DNA of 64,000 nt from Bdellovibrionaceae bacterium UBA6502 (GCA_002436415.1 DJMA01000007.1:11042-75041), one strand, 5' to 3'. Shown: positions 7,954 through 16,550, counted from the first letter of the stretch. Notes: generated by a model from the sequence alone, not told the origin. A program made the numbers and translations.

Positions 7954-9182
7954 CTAGTTTTTGGGCTAGAGGCAATGGTTTTCAAACGATCTAAAACCTC
8001 TAGCCAAACTTTCTTTTTCTCCGGTTTTAAGACCAAGAAAAACATATTACCTCGAGAATAAAAATTATTGGCGGCAAACTCTGCCGCTGCATCTTCTCCC
8101 ATAAACAAGTCGGCCCTAGCATTTCCTTTGATTGATCCACCAGTATCATGGTCGATGAAAAATCGATTGAATCTCTTAAACTTAGTAGAGCCATTTTCAT
8201 CTCTAAACGGCATACTTCCTTGAATAAAACTAAGGCCTCCTTTGAAAGCATAAAGGCCATTATCGGTTGCAATGCTTCGACCGTTGGTTAGGGGAGTTAG
8301 CTCACTTCCCAATGGGGGATGCTCCGTAGGCCTGAAGAAAACATAACTAGGGCAATAAGAATAAATCTCTTCCCACTTGTTTGGATTTGCATTTAGGAAT
8401 CGTTTTTGAGAGGCATTGCTAAGATTTTTGATATAGCCCTTTTTTTTCATATACTTTGAAATGTATCGCCAGCGTTTTCCGTTAGTTCCTTCGTAGCTGA
8501 TGTACTGATAATGCACTCCATTTTCATTGATGATTTTGAGTCTTCCACCGCCTTGAATTTGTAGTACATAGTTATCAAATAGGTCTTTTGTGTAAACCAA
8601 ATCATAGGCACTAAATTGAAGCTTCTTTTTAAAGTCGATATCAATTCGATCATAATCAAGAAGTTTTCTCTCTTGTGGTCTGCGATAGATTCCCCATTGA
8701 TAATCCCCCTCAGGGTGAAGCTTCGCTTCTATGGTTGGAGTGTAATAGGCGGTAAAGAGACTAGCTTTTTTGGCGTCTTGGTCTTTTGGGCGATATAAGT
8801 TAAAGTTTCTTTTTAGTCTCTGGTTTAATTGGTCGTTACATAAGACTTTTTTAGTTTGAGGCTCAGTAATGCAATCCTTCCATTCGTTAAAGAACTTTTG
8901 AAAAGCAAGGATGCTGGCAGGTATGATATTGCTAGAAAATTTATGCTGGTCAAATTGGATACTGTGATTCAAGTTGAGTGATTTAAATTTTCTAATTTGT
9001 CGAAATAAGGCTAGCTGCATTTCTTGCCCGAGAAGATCGTCGCTAAAACGAGGCCATTGATTTGCGCTAAGTAATTTTACTGGTGGTTTAAATGACTTTA
9101 TGCTTTCAATGTCATTTTGCGTGTGTGCTGAAAGTGTAAAGCTAAGAACCAGCATCATGCTGGTTTTAAAAAAGATTTTCAT
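7950..9182 (-). CDS. mltA: Membrane-bound lytic transglycosylase A family protein
   Basis: 410 residues with an N-terminal signal peptide (about 22 residues, no clear lipobox). The MltA domain is recognisable from FTAYYTPTIEAKL through GGGRLKI and SYEGTNGKRWRYI, and the C-terminal 3D domain from DNGLYAFKGG and HDTGGSIKG (H345, D346) to ADLFMG. It cleaves the beta-1,4 bond between MurNAc and GlcNAc, giving 1,6-anhydro ends. It is convergent with the metalloprotease gene, sharing 4 nt at the stops, and is 43 nt downstream of the GNAT gene. Part of a local set of murein-active genes (SLT protein, deacetylase). Confidence 0.9.
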   Translation of the reverse strand: MKIFFKTSMMLVLSFTLSAHTQNDIESIKSFKPPVKLLSANQWPRFSDDLLGQEMQLALFRQIRKFKSLNLNHSIQFDQHKFSSNIIPASILAFQKFFNEWKDCITEPQTKKVLCNDQLNQRLKRNFNLYRPKDQDAKKASLFTAYYTPTIEAKLHPEGDYQWGIYRRPQERKLLDYDRIDIDFKKKLQFSAYDLVYTKDLFDNYVLQIQGGGRLKIINENGVHYQYISYEGTNGKRWRYISKYMKKKGYIKNLSNASQKRFLNANPNKWEEIYSYCPSYVFFRPTEHPPLGSELTPLTNGRSIATDNGLYAFKGGLSFIQGSMPFRDENGSTKFKRFNRFFIDHDTGGSIKGNARADLFMGEDAAAEFAANNFYSRGNMFFLVLKPEKKKVWLEVLDRLKTIASSPKTS

Positions 9183-9225
9183 GTTAAAGCCCCCGCATCC
9201 TTGCAGATTCTAAATTGTTATTCTA

Positions 9226-9756
9226 TTAGGTTAAAGTTTTTCCCATAAATAAAAGTCTGAAGTCGTCAAAACTTCTCTGTACCTGGTGGGAAAATCCAAG
9301 TTTTTGATAAAATTGAACATTGTCCGAATCTGGTCGAGTAACAATATGGATTCCGTTTTTATGTTCTTTTTCAAGCTCAGTGCATACTTCTTCGATGAGT
9401 TTTCTACCCAAACCTTGCCCTCTAAACTTAGCAGAGGCATTTATGTGAATGTGTGCTGGGTAATCAGAGAACTGGTCGGAGAATAGCTCATAGGAGCGAA
9501 ATACTTTCTTTAGATTTAAGGCCTTTTCCGAGTCTGGACATACTAAAATATAGGCTTTAACAATATTGTTTTCTAAAGCTAGATAGATCCATTCAGGATG
9601 GCTTTCAATGTAATACTCTGTCCATTTTTTGAAAGCTTCGTTTTTCTCTTCTTCTGTAGATAAAATAAGCTCGGTTGATTCTAAAAAAATGCCTTTGATT
9701 TGACTCAAATGCTGTATCTTCGATCCGCTGTGTAAGTATTTTTTTATTTCGAACAT
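9226..9756 (-). CDS. GNAT family N-acetyltransferase
   Basis: 176 residues. The acetyl-CoA binding motif A is clear (AKFRGQGLGRKLIEEV, Q/RxxGxG/A type), followed by the C-terminal NVQFYQKLGF motif B. It transfers an acetyl group from acetyl-CoA to an unknown acceptor. The N-terminal half is less conserved. Upstream of mltA on the same strand with a 43-nt gap, possibly one operon. Confidence 0.85.
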   Translation of the reverse strand: MFEIKKYLHSGSKIQHLSQIKGIFLESTELILSTEEEKNEAFKKWTEYYIESHPEWIYLALENNIVKAYILVCPDSEKALNLKKVFRSYELFSDQFSDYPAHIHINASAKFRGQGLGRKLIEEVCTELEKEHKNGIHIVTRPDSDNVQFYQKLGFSHQVQRSFDDFRLLFMGKTLT

Positions 9757-9840
9757 AGTTAAATTTTTGCGAAGCTTTTGCCATCTTTCAACAAGAATGC
9801 AAAGTGTTGAAGGAGATAAAGTTCTTGATTAAAGCTTCTT

Positions 9841-9984
9841 ATGGCTAGGCCAAAGAAATACTTTTTAAAAAGGTCCAGGTTTGCGCTTTCATGGAGCAGC
9901 TTTTTAAAAATTCTTGTGTTTTCGTTTTTCATTACTGTTATTTACATCTCTATTTTAATAAGCATTAAAATGACTTTTTACTAA
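9841..9984 (+). CDS. Putative 47-residue single-span membrane protein
   Basis: A short frame: a basic start (MARPKKYFLKRSRF) followed by one strongly hydrophobic segment (about residues 21-42). It lies in the 260-nt gap between two divergently or convergently arranged minus-strand genes. The basic-then-hydrophobic pattern is typical of small inner-membrane proteins. There is no good ribosome-binding site at the ATG (GAAGGAGA is about 25 nt away), so it may be chance. Confidence 0.3.
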   Translation: MARPKKYFLKRSRFALSWSSFLKILVFSFFITVIYISILISIKMTFY

Positions 9985-10016
9985 AAAAAGTGACTTGTGT
10001 GTCTGAGAGAGGTTTT

Positions 10017-11006
10017 TTATTTTTTAAAGATTACAAATTTGTAGCCAGCGGCTTTTAAATTACCGATTAAGCTAGGGAGAATGGCTCGAGTTTGTGGTTG
10101 GATATCATGAAATAAAATGATGCCCGATTGTTTCTGGTTGATTTGATTTACTACCGAGTTATAAAGCTCTTCTGGATTTCGAAGTTTCCAGTCTTCAGTA
10201 TCTATGCTCCAGAAAAAGTCGGCTAAGGGATAATTTTTAACATATTTTTTTAGACGAGAATTTTTACTTCCGTATGGAAAACGAAAAAACACATGAGCCT
10301 GATTGCTTAGATTTTCGAGGACATCAATTCCTTTTTTAATGTTCTTTTTTGCTTTTCGCAGGGATTGCTTTGCGAGATTGCTATGGTCGTAAGAGTGAGA
10401 ACCGTAGGTGTGACCTTTTTCAATTCCTAGCTTTACAATTTCAGGCTTGGCCTCAAGCTTTATTCCAACACTGAAGAAGGTGGCTTTGATTTTTTCTGCT
10501 TCTAAGATTTCAAAAATTTCTTTTGTGAATTTGTGGTGTGGACCATCATCAAAAGTCAGAGCTATAAAGCCCTTTGGCAGTGCTGCGTCGATTAACACAG
10601 GTCCTTTCCTGTAGTCGACAATGTATTCGTTCATTAGTGGAGCATCTATTTGTACTGGTTTAATTCTTGTTCGATTTTCTTTTATATCAGAAAAGTGTAG
10701 ACGGTTTAGTATTGCCTTAAAGCGAATTTGGTCGTTACAGGAAGCAGGAAAAAGCTCAGGGTGTTCTAGGGAAAGTGGGTAGATTGCGCCTATTTCATCA
10801 TAGCTTTGAGTTTTTAGTTGCTCGCAGTCTTTTGCAGTGATCTGACTATGTTTCTTTTCGATATCCTCTTTTAAGCTATGAAGTCTATCTCCATAGATTT
10901 CTATACTTTCACTTTGATCGATGTATTGAAGCCATTCTTGGAGTGTTTTGGCTCTGAGTTGGCAGCTAATGCTTAATAACAAAAAAACTTTGATGAAATT
11001 TGTCAT
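10017..11006 (-). CDS. Exported polysaccharide deacetylase (NodB family)
   Basis: 329 residues with a signal peptide (about 1-19). The CE4 motifs appear in order: TFDDGP (Asp153 general base, Asp154 metal ligand), HSYDHSN (metal-binding His pair), RFPYGS, IDTEDW and LFHDI. It should remove acetyl groups from GlcNAc or MurNAc in peptidoglycan, or from another N-acetylated glycan, in the periplasm or outside. The N-terminal 130 residues are an extra domain not recognised. Predatory Bdellovibrio is known to use such deacetylases on prey wall; that role here is an inference. Confidence 0.88.
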   Translation of the reverse strand: MTNFIKVFLLLSISCQLRAKTLQEWLQYIDQSESIEIYGDRLHSLKEDIEKKHSQITAKDCEQLKTQSYDEIGAIYPLSLEHPELFPASCNDQIRFKAILNRLHFSDIKENRTRIKPVQIDAPLMNEYIVDYRKGPVLIDAALPKGFIALTFDDGPHHKFTKEIFEILEAEKIKATFFSVGIKLEAKPEIVKLGIEKGHTYGSHSYDHSNLAKQSLRKAKKNIKKGIDVLENLSNQAHVFFRFPYGSKNSRLKKYVKNYPLADFFWSIDTEDWKLRNPEELYNSVVNQINQKQSGIILFHDIQPQTRAILPSLIGNLKAAGYKFVIFKK

Positions 11007-11090
11007 AGAAATTAGCCTCCTAAAATAGATCTATAGTCTTGAAGATAAACCTCTATGATTCAAGGAAGCTTGATAAATAATGTAGCGAGT

Positions 11091-12164
11091 CTAATCGATT
11101 TCACTCTTAGGCATTAAGACTCCAGAAATATTTGCGCTAGCAACTAAATCTTGCTGAGCATCAAATATTTGAACCACAAAGTCTACGCTTAGAATGCCCA
11201 TTCGTCTTTTGTAGGTGGCTTTGATTACTTCCGACTCCATATAGTAGTTCTGCTGGGAATGAATGGCTTTGTTGAGAACTACATTTTTAACTCCTCGCAG
11301 TAAAACCTCGTAAGGAAGCTGTCCTGAAAAATGAGGTTTTAAAATTAATAGTGCTGTCTGTGCTCCGAGCTCGGAAAAGTTTGTAATGGGTAGGTGGCTA
11401 TTGTTTGCATCTATGTTCTCCATTAGGAGATGGGACTTTGCAATATTAACTCTTGTAAATACTTTGTGATTCAAAAGTTCTAAGCTTTCCAGACCTGCAT
11501 TTTTGAGTAGAGTAGTTTCTTCGGGAAATTGGTAGCGGAGAACTTCGATGGGAAAAAAGATTTCTTTTTCATGTTTTAAGAATGCCAGATTCACTGCCGT
11601 AGAATACAAAGCTTCAGTGCTGTGATCGGCTTCGGGATTAGGCTTAGTTTTGTAAAATCCTTTTGGAATAGCTTGGCTGATTATTTGTCCTTCGGAAAAA
11701 ATCACTTTTTCGTTGTTTGGGTTCTTGGCTTTTACTTTCCATATCTTTTGTTTGGATTTTGATTCAGATAACTGAATCTCTAACAGAACCCGGCTGCCAG
11801 GGAGACCTTGCGCTTTATTGTTAAATTCTGAAACTTGAGAGATGTAAACCTTTTCTCCGAAAACACTCTCTTGTCGTTGGATCAGTTTGGCCGCCATTTG
11901 TGCGTACAATACTCCTGGAAAAATTTTGTAGTCAGGAAAGTGTCCTTTTAAAACCTCTAAATTTTCGGAAATGAGAAATTCAGCCGAGATTCCTTTTGTT
12001 TTTAAAGATCGTTTTGAGCTTTGTAGATTTAGTTTTCTTAGGTTTGGAAGTTTTCTTTTTCCAGCGCTGTTATAGCATTCTTCAGCATAGGAATTACTGG
12101 GATTAACCAACAATCCCAGGGCTAAGAAAAGCATTAAGTATTTTATGTCTTTTAAAACTCTCAA
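11091..12164 (-). CDS. Exported double hotdog-fold (FabZ/DH-like) protein
   Basis: 357 residues with a signal peptide (about 1-27, ending SNSYA). Residues about 70-95 contain GHFPDYKIFPGVLYAQMA, matching the hotdog helix of FabZ/FabA-type dehydratases (GHFP...PGV). The catalytic acid of that helix is replaced by Gln, so hydratase activity is doubtful. A second hotdog-like half covers about 250-350 (ELGAQTALLILK, then beta strands). Double hotdogs occur in polyketide dehydratases and thioesterases, but those are cytosolic; export is odd. The gene lies 84 nt upstream of the deacetylase on the same strand. Function unknown; perhaps acyl-chain binding in the envelope. Confidence 0.5.
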   Translation of the reverse strand: MRVLKDIKYLMLFLALGLLVNPSNSYAEECYNSAGKRKLPNLRKLNLQSSKRSLKTKGISAEFLISENLEVLKGHFPDYKIFPGVLYAQMAAKLIQRQESVFGEKVYISQVSEFNNKAQGLPGSRVLLEIQLSESKSKQKIWKVKAKNPNNEKVIFSEGQIISQAIPKGFYKTKPNPEADHSTEALYSTAVNLAFLKHEKEIFFPIEVLRYQFPEETTLLKNAGLESLELLNHKVFTRVNIAKSHLLMENIDANNSHLPITNFSELGAQTALLILKPHFSGQLPYEVLLRGVKNVVLNKAIHSQQNYYMESEVIKATYKRRMGILSVDFVVQIFDAQQDLVASANISGVLMPKSEID

Positions 12165-12383
12165 ACTTAACTTCCTATTTACATCGAGATTTTAAACCAT
12201 CTCAAATCATCCCAAGAATAGGGATATCTCTTTTTTTGCTTATAAACCTAGCAATTATAATGAGTTTGCTGGCTTTGGTAAAGGGGATACGGCTTAGCTG
12301 GTTGGATTTCTATGGTCGGAGCTGAGCTCAAAGATATATAGGTTTGAGTAGGTAGTTTTTGGACGTTCTTATTGTAAAAATGT

Positions 12384-12408
12384 AAAGCCCCGTTTGAAAG
12401 GGGGCTTT
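12384..12408 (-). terminator. Intrinsic terminator of the cyclophilin gene
   Basis: Perfect 8-bp stem AAAGCCCC/GGGGCTTT, 9-nt loop, with T-rich sequence following on the minus strand, 16 nt past the stop of the gene at 12424. Confidence 0.7.
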
Positions 12409-12423
12409 TGCAGTGTTTTTTTA

Positions 12424-13050
12424 TTAAAGAAGTTCTGCGGATTGAATCTCTACACTTTCAGTTGGAACATCTTGCATTCCCTTTTGTGTTGCTGTTTTCA
12501 CGGATTTAATTTTATCTACAACTTCTTTCCCTTCCGTTACTTCTCCAAAAACGGCGTATCCCCAGCCATTTAAGCTCTCATCAGTAAAATTTAAAAATGC
12601 ATTGTCGTTAACATTAATAAAAAACTGCGCACTGGCAGAGTGAGGGTCTGAGGTTCTAGCCATTGCAATGCTGTATTTTGTGTTTCTTAAGCCATTATTT
12701 GCTTCATTTTTTATGGGCTCGTTCGTCGATTTTTTAACTAAATTTTTATCGAAGCCACCACCTTGAATCATAAAACCATCAATCACTCGGTGAAAAATAG
12801 TTCCTTTGTAATGGCCTTTTTTAACGTATTGGATAAAGTTTTCTACAGTCTTTGGTGCTTTTTCTCGATTTAATTTTAGTTTAATATTGCCTTTGTTCGT
12901 TTTAAGTAAAACCATTTGCGTTTTTGGCTTTGCATTGTTTGATTCTTTTTTGGATTGAGTTTCTTTGCTTTCTTTTTTCGTCGTTTCTGCATTTACATTA
13001 AGACTGAAAGCTAAGCTTAAGGCAAACAAGCTACAGATTAGTTTTTTCAT
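12424..13050 (-). CDS. Exported cyclophilin-type peptidyl-prolyl isomerase
   Basis: 208 residues: signal peptide (1-21, ending NVNA), a short Lys/Glu-rich linker (22-43), then a complete cyclophilin domain (about 45-205). Landmarks are FHRVIDGFMIQGG (the active-site Arg segment), SASAQFFINV and YAVFGEV. It catalyses cis-trans isomerisation of X-Pro bonds, here in the periplasm, like PpiA. A normal GGGAG ribosome-binding site precedes the ATG. It is monocistronic with its own terminator. Confidence 0.9.
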   Translation of the reverse strand: MKKLICSLFALSLAFSLNVNAETTKKESKETQSKKESNNAKPKTQMVLLKTNKGNIKLKLNREKAPKTVENFIQYVKKGHYKGTIFHRVIDGFMIQGGGFDKNLVKKSTNEPIKNEANNGLRNTKYSIAMARTSDPHSASAQFFINVNDNAFLNFTDESLNGWGYAVFGEVTEGKEVVDKIKSVKTATQKGMQDVPTESVEIQSAELL

Positions 13051-13134
13051 TGATTCTCCCTTTTTTAAACCACTTTAGGATATCGAATCTAAGCAAGCTG
13101 TCATATCATTTCCCTAAAATGCTCAAAAATTAAT

Positions 13135-13809
13135 CTAGTAGTAATCCGGTGAGAAAACCACAACACTAAAGGCTTCCGCTTGCTTTTTATCGTTTAAATT
13201 CTCGTAAGCATGTTTCAGATTTCCAGGGAACGCGAGAACGTCTCCCTTAGAAAGATCAAATCTTTCTTTGTTCACGTAGACTCGGATTTTCCCTGAAACT
13301 ACATAAAAGTACTCTTTTGTATTTGGTAGGTGAGGAGTTCCTTTCATGATTGCTTTTTCATCGAAGCGCATTTTATCGATTTCCATTCCTTCAATAGGAT
13401 CGGGGAGAATTTTTTTTATCTCAATGGAGGATTGGGACTTCCATTGCGAAGGCACTTGATCTTTTGGAATGTATTGAATTTGTGGACGTGGTTTTTTGAT
13501 TAGTTCTTCAAGGCTTACCTGTAGGCTACTGGCAAGTTTTATCAGATTCGCAAGAGAAGGGTTTCCTTCACCAGACTCAATGTAGCTTATGGTAGATCTG
13601 GGTATTTGCGACCTCTCAGCCAAAGCCATTTGACTTAAGTTTTGGGATTTTCTCAGTTGTATAAGGTTTTGCGCCAATTGTCTCGATGTGGCATCTAATA
13701 TCTTGTCCGTATGACAATATATTAGCGATGACGTTGAGTAGTTGTCAATTCTTCGCGATAGTGTTTTTAACAAAAGGAGAATAATATGGAGAACATTAGG
13801 ATCGACCAT
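13135..13809 (-). CDS. Xre-cupin transcriptional regulator (start uncertain)
   Basis: The ORF from the only upstream ATG encodes 224 residues: Xre HTH at about 46-100 (LAQNLIQLRKSQNLSQ, then RSTISYIESGEGNPS) and a C-terminal cupin at about 150-220 (YFYVVSGKIRVY, KGDVLAFPG). That ATG overlaps the divergent VOC gene by 24 nt and its first 40 residues look unlike protein. A strong promoter at 13719-13748 would start RNA near 13712, inside the ORF. A TTG at 13675-13677 would give a typical 180-residue Xre-cupin protein. It probably senses a small ligand and regulates nearby genes. Confidence 0.8.
   Translation of the reverse strand: MVDPNVLHIILLLLKTLSRRIDNYSTSSLIYCHTDKILDATSRQLAQNLIQLRKSQNLSQMALAERSQIPRSTISYIESGEGNPSLANLIKLASSLQVSLEELIKKPRPQIQYIPKDQVPSQWKSQSSIEIKKILPDPIEGMEIDKMRFDEKAIMKGTPHLPNTKEYFYVVSGKIRVYVNKERFDLSKGDVLAFPGNLKHAYENLNDKKQAEAFSVVVFSPDYY
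13719..13748 (-). promoter_or_regulatory. Sigma70-like promoter for the Xre-cupin gene
   Basis: On the minus strand, TTGACA (13748-13743), 18-nt spacer, TAATAT (13724-13719). It lies within the longest frame of the Xre-cupin gene and so argues for a shorter protein. Confidence 0.6.
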
Positions 13810-14208
13810 TTAAATTTTAGCGTTAATGATTTTCAAGAAAGTCTTGAGTTTTACAATAAGGTATTTGGATTTGAACTTGTTGAGTCAGGTTACGGTACGA
13901 ATAAGGCCAAGTGGGGCATTTTAAAGAGTGGCGAATGTATGCTGGCTATATCAGAGCAGAAAAAGCGAGTTCAGTACGAGGGCCCCAAATACCATAAGCT
14001 AAATCACATGGCCTTTCGTTTGACGGATGAAGAGTTATTTGCCCAAAAAGTAAAAGAATATAAGTTAAAAACTTCTTACAACAGCCCTGTTAATTACCCC
14101 TTTTCCAATTCTTGGTATGTAACTGACCCTTCTGGAAACAGTATTGAAGTGGTTTTTTGGCAAGATGATGTGGTTCGTTTCCCTGAAAATCAAATCACTC
14201 GATTTTGA
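13786..14208 (+). CDS. VOC (glyoxalase/dioxygenase-fold) family protein
   Basis: 140 residues forming two beta-alpha-beta-beta-beta modules. Likely metal ligands are His8 (IDHLNF), His of KLNHMAF in the second module and Glu of NSIEVVFW near the end, the usual VOC pattern. Substrate cannot be read; options are glyoxalase-like, resistance or dioxygenase roles. AAAGGAGA lies just before the ATG. Divergent from the Xre-cupin regulator, which may control it. Confidence 0.85.
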   Translation: MENIRIDHLNFSVNDFQESLEFYNKVFGFELVESGYGTNKAKWGILKSGECMLAISEQKKRVQYEGPKYHKLNHMAFRLTDEELFAQKVKEYKLKTSYNSPVNYPFSNSWYVTDPSGNSIEVVFWQDDVVRFPENQITRF

Positions 14209-14316
14209 AGTTAACAAAAACAAACAAATCGTTTGATTCCCTTTGTTTTGTATCTAAAGCTTTACAGCACTAGCATTGAAAGAGATGATAAAGGATATAA
14301 TTCAAAGGGGAATCTT

Positions 14317-15306
14317 ATGTTTAAAATTCTGGCTGCTAGTTTTCTAGTTTTAAGTCTTACAGCTTGTGGGACTTTCTGTAAATCGGACAAAGGCTTCGAT
14401 GCCGAACTTTCTGAGTATGACTATCCATTTAAAGTAGAGACTTTCAAATTTAGCTCGCAAAGACAAAATTTAGTCATGCGTTATGGAGACCTCGGTTCAA
14501 AAGATTCTAATAAAATTGCTGTACTACTTCACGGTAAAAACTTTGCCGGATTTTATTTCGACAAAATCGCAAAACAACTCGTGGCAAAAGGTTACCGCGT
14601 GATAGTTCCTGATCAGGTAGGTTTCGGAAAGAGTAGCAAACCTAAAAACTACCAATATAGTTTTCAGCAATTAGCGCTTAATACCAGAAAGCTAATCGCT
14701 CATTTAAACATTGATCAATACATATTGGTGGGGCATTCCATGGGAGGAATGCTATCGGTTCACTTAGCAAGCATGAGTGATAAAGTAAAACAGCTGGTTC
14801 TAGTAAACCCCATTGGTCTTGAAGATTACTTAAAGTATGTTGAGTACCAAGACCCTGAATTTTTCTATGAAAAGGAAGTTGTGAAAACTGTGGATATGTT
14901 TCGTAACTACCAAAAGAAAAATTATTACGATGGAAAGTGGAATGATTCTTATGAGCAGCTCTTAGAGCCCTTTAAAGGCTGGCAAAAAGGACCTGATTGG
15001 GAGTTGGTGGCCTGGAACAATGCTTTAACTTATGAACCAATTTTTGGAGATGAAATCATTAGTAAAATCTCCTCTTTGAAAGTGCCTACCTATTTGATTT
15101 TAGGAACTCGCGATCGAACCGGTCCAGGGAGAGCTTGGAAAAAACCAGGGGTGAGTAAAGAGCTTGGGCTTTATCAAAATTTAGGGAAAGAGGTGAAGGC
15201 CTTAAACCCTAAAAGGATTAAGTTAATAGAGTTAAAAGGCTTGGGGCATATGCCGCAGTTTGAAGATTACACCGCCTTTTCAAAAGTTTTTTATCCCTTG
15301 TTTTAA
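14317..15306 (+). CDS. Lipoprotein alpha/beta hydrolase
   Basis: 329 residues from the ATG at 14317, chosen because AAAGGGGAA precedes it and it gives a lipoprotein signal with lipobox LTAC (Cys17). An upstream ATG at 14233 would bury that signal. The alpha/beta-hydrolase core shows the oxyanion region LLHGKNF, nucleophile Ser141 in GHSMGG, and a catalytic His in LKGLGHMPQF near the C-terminus. Probably an envelope-bound esterase or related hydrolase; the substrate is unknown. It ends at a bidirectional terminator. Confidence 0.85.
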   Translation: MFKILAASFLVLSLTACGTFCKSDKGFDAELSEYDYPFKVETFKFSSQRQNLVMRYGDLGSKDSNKIAVLLHGKNFAGFYFDKIAKQLVAKGYRVIVPDQVGFGKSSKPKNYQYSFQQLALNTRKLIAHLNIDQYILVGHSMGGMLSVHLASMSDKVKQLVLVNPIGLEDYLKYVEYQDPEFFYEKEVVKTVDMFRNYQKKNYYDGKWNDSYEQLLEPFKGWQKGPDWELVAWNNALTYEPIFGDEIISKISSLKVPTYLILGTRDRTGPGRAWKKPGVSKELGLYQNLGKEVKALNPKRIKLIELKGLGHMPQFEDYTAFSKVFYPLF

Positions 15307-15311
15307 AAAAC

Positions 15312-15341
15312 AAAAAAGCCAGCTTGATCGCTGGCTTTTTT
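15312..15341. terminator. Bidirectional intrinsic terminator
   Basis: 12-bp perfect stem AAAAAAGCCAGC/GCTGGCTTTTTT with a 6-nt loop, between the convergent genes ending at 15306 (+) and 15363 (-). It provides a T-run in both directions. Confidence 0.88.
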
Positions 15342-15362
15342 TAATTAAGTTTTCTATAGAAA

Positions 15363-15842
15363 CTATTTTTCGCATCTTGATACGATTGTATCTCCGCTTT
15401 CTAATACTTCAAATGGCGTTTCTTCGATCTTTGTTTTGTTGTAGTACCTACGTTCAATCACATTGCTCAAACGAATGTTGTCTTTATCTAAGATCTGTAC
15501 TTTTACATAGGATTTCATCTCATGAGGAGGATTCGTTAGAGAGCTACCAACATTTGGAGTTGTCTTTAATTTTTTTGCATCCCCAAGAAAACAGGTGATT
15601 TCGCCTTTCCACCCTAGGGCTGGTAGATTATATGGGTTTTCAAGGAAGTAGTGGTTTTCATAAATATCATCAGGGTGGTATTCTAAATAACCTAATTTTT
15701 GAACAAATCCAGTTTGCTCAGCTTTTACACTTAAAAGCTCATCAAGGCTTTCGTAAAACTTTTGGTCTTTTGCCATGGCGTTTGAGCTTAGCAATAAACC
15801 AAATGCGATTAGAGATTTCATTAAGCGAACTAAATTCTTCAT
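15363..15842 (-). CDS. Hypothetical exported protein
   Basis: 159 residues with a signal peptide (about 1-24, ending NAMA). The mature part has two Cys (EITCFLG and the C-terminal VSRCEK) that could form a disulfide, and looks mostly beta. No family recognised. GGAGGGC upstream of the ATG gives a good ribosome-binding site. Monocistronic. The 297 nt upstream (15843-16139) hold no gene that I can see. Confidence 0.6.
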   Translation of the reverse strand: MKNLVRLMKSLIAFGLLLSSNAMAKDQKFYESLDELLSVKAEQTGFVQKLGYLEYHPDDIYENHYFLENPYNLPALGWKGEITCFLGDAKKLKTTPNVGSSLTNPPHEMKSYVKVQILDKDNIRLSNVIERRYYNKTKIEETPFEVLESGDTIVSRCEK

Positions 15843-16139
15843 AATTGCCCTCCGAGCATTTTTGATTCTTTGCAGCTTCTATATCACTATTTTAATAAAA
15901 TGCACAGCGATCATATAAAGTATTCCTACCTCAGACTGAGGACTCACAAAATTTTTCGAATAAAAATCTATAGTAGGGCTCAATGGGCTAACAAACTCAA
16001 AGGCTTAGTCTAAAAAAAATCCTAAGCTACCAATATTACTAGTAAAATTGTGGCAAGCAAAGCGCAAGTGGAAGTGTTATATTTTAATATTGATTTAGCA
16101 GTCTTGGCTTAATATTTTTAGCTAAGGGCTTTATAGCTG

Positions 16140-16550
16140 TCACAGGCGGTAGACCATATAGAAACCGACATTATTTATATCTGAAGAAAGCTTGTATTGG
16201 TTTAGGTCCTTTTCAGTAGTGAAGGTGAGTGCTTGGATATTAATTTAAAATTTCTTAGCATTCATCCCAAATGACATTCCTGCGGTAAAGGAATTATTGG
16301 CTCCAGAGCTTTTTGACTCTGCAGAGTTGGCGTAATTTAGTGTTTGGTTTAATTGTGATCGCCCAAGCATGCTTATAAAGTTAAAGAAAAGACTCTCTGT
16401 AAATTTAATGGTGTAGTAGTAGCCTAGCTGAAGCTCAATTCCAGTGAGCTTCATACACCTAAATTTTTGTAAGTCCGCATATTCTGAGGCTGCGTAGCTG
16501 GGTGCAAGACCTTGGCTTTTTGTAAAACAAGTTCTGATTATGTAATTGGT
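16140..16550 (-). pseudogene. Decayed outer-membrane beta-barrel gene
   Basis: One frame reads through a barrel-like sequence on the minus strand: ELQLGYYYTIKFTESLFFNF, then NNSFTAGMSFGMNAKKF, a TAA at 16245-16247, and in the same frame INIQALTFTTEKDLNQ and DINNVGFYMVYRL with a final stop at 16140-16142. An upstream TAG at 16551-16553 cuts off the N-terminus, and no signal peptide is present. The post-stop sequence continues the alternating barrel pattern, so this looks like a truncated gene with a nonsense mutation. Confidence 0.55.

Noticed and set aside
15260..15598. 112-residue plus-strand ORF
   Set aside because: It overlaps the hydrolase stop, crosses a strong terminator and lies antisense to the exported protein at 15363-15842, which has a signal peptide.
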